64,000 nucleotides of DNA, taken from NCBI RefSeq assembly GCF_021183825.1, contig NZ_CP089211.1, forward strand, positions 1,426,001 through 1,490,000, given 5' to 3'. Positions 64,000 to 64,000 of this stretch are shown in pieces; the stretch's first letter is position 1; each line of letters opens with the position of its first letter. The position numbers and the translations under genes are program-made. Under the pieces are notes generated by a model. That model was not told where the DNA came from and did no database searches. It was given only the letters and a program-made list of their open reading frames with translations. The stretch comes from Sinomicrobium kalidii (GTDB taxonomy: Bacteria; Bacteroidota; Bacteroidia; Flavobacteriales; Flavobacteriaceae).

Positions 64000-64000
64000 C

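Noticed and set aside
63037..64000. Assigning the SGNH protein as the sialate O-acetylesterase NanS
   Set aside because: Motifs fit the rhamnogalacturonan acetylesterase type; proximity to the sialic-acid locus alone is not enough.
1..64000. CRISPR array, tRNA, rRNA, prophage or transposase genes
   Set aside because: I found no regular direct-repeat/spacer pattern, no cloverleaf-like tRNA sequence, no rRNA stretches and no transposase or integrase reading frame.

Overview
The window reads as chromosomal DNA of a flavobacterium (Bacteroidetes, most likely Flavobacteriaceae; the genus cannot be fixed from sequence alone). The evidence is a SusC/SusD pair, LytS/LytTR two-component pairs, TAnnTTTG-type -7 promoter boxes, HYC_CC_PP and DUF3347 proteins, and the palindromic intergenic repeats typical of the phylum. 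I saw no rRNA, tRNA, CRISPR array, phage or transposase gene.

Layout. 1-8505: a Cu(I)/Ag(I) efflux module (HYC_CC_PP protein, CusA, TolC/CusC, CusB with a DUF3347 tail, free DUF3347 lipoprotein) on the minus strand, enclosed by two direct copies of an 80-120 bp repeat. 8593-10400: housekeeping-type genes (free-methionine sulfoxide reductase, YkgJ cysteine cluster protein, methyltransferase). 10403-23848: a minus-strand N-glycan dismantling cluster with two GH92 alpha-mannosidases, a GH20 hexosaminidase frameshifted ahead of an F5/8 C module, glycosylasparaginase, a GHL10-like TIM-barrel protein, a CBM9 protein, a GH130_2 mannosyl-GlcNAc phosphorylase and an SSS symporter. 24198-26068: LytS/LytTR pair. 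26121-28905: hendecad-repeat protein, HerA-like DUF853 ATPase and QueE. 28927-29414: frameshifted four-helix-bundle gene between 20-bp inverted repeats. 29417-35291: GlxA-type regulator divergent from a seven-gene plus-strand run of DinB, VOC, SRPBCC, MATE and DoxX proteins. 35294-36939: DUF2461 and an outer-membrane beta-barrel protein. 37096-44803: two more LytS/LytTR pairs, a ChbG/YdjC deacetylase, and a convergent LuxR-type regulator and TPR histidine kinase. 44924-60226: a sialic-acid utilisation locus (SusC, SusD, sialidase, PKD/LamG surface protein, NanA lyase, NanM-symporter fusion, sulfatase, second sialidase, unknown lipoprotein), with a FadR-type regulator upstream. 61612-64000: a second sulfatase and a truncated tandem SGNH esterase.

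Together the two glycan regions look like a system for stripping sialylated (and possibly sulfated) glycoprotein glycans. Sialidases remove Neu5Ac, which is imported and epimerised by the NanM-symporter fusion and cleaved by NanA to ManNAc and pyruvate. GH20 and GH92 trim antennae, GH130 phosphorolyses the Man-beta-1,4-GlcNAc core, and glycosylasparaginase removes the last GlcNAc from Asn. No NanE/AGE epimerase, galactosidase, recognised GH18/GH85 endoglycosidase or PNGase is present in this window.

The most unusual features are: a shared promoter-operator motif upstream of the FadR-type regulator and susC; REP-like palindromes read through in frame inside the CBM9 gene; direct repeats around the copper module; the inverted-repeat four-helix-bundle cassette; and three genes whose -7 box sits exactly 4 nt before the ATG, suggesting leaderless transcripts.
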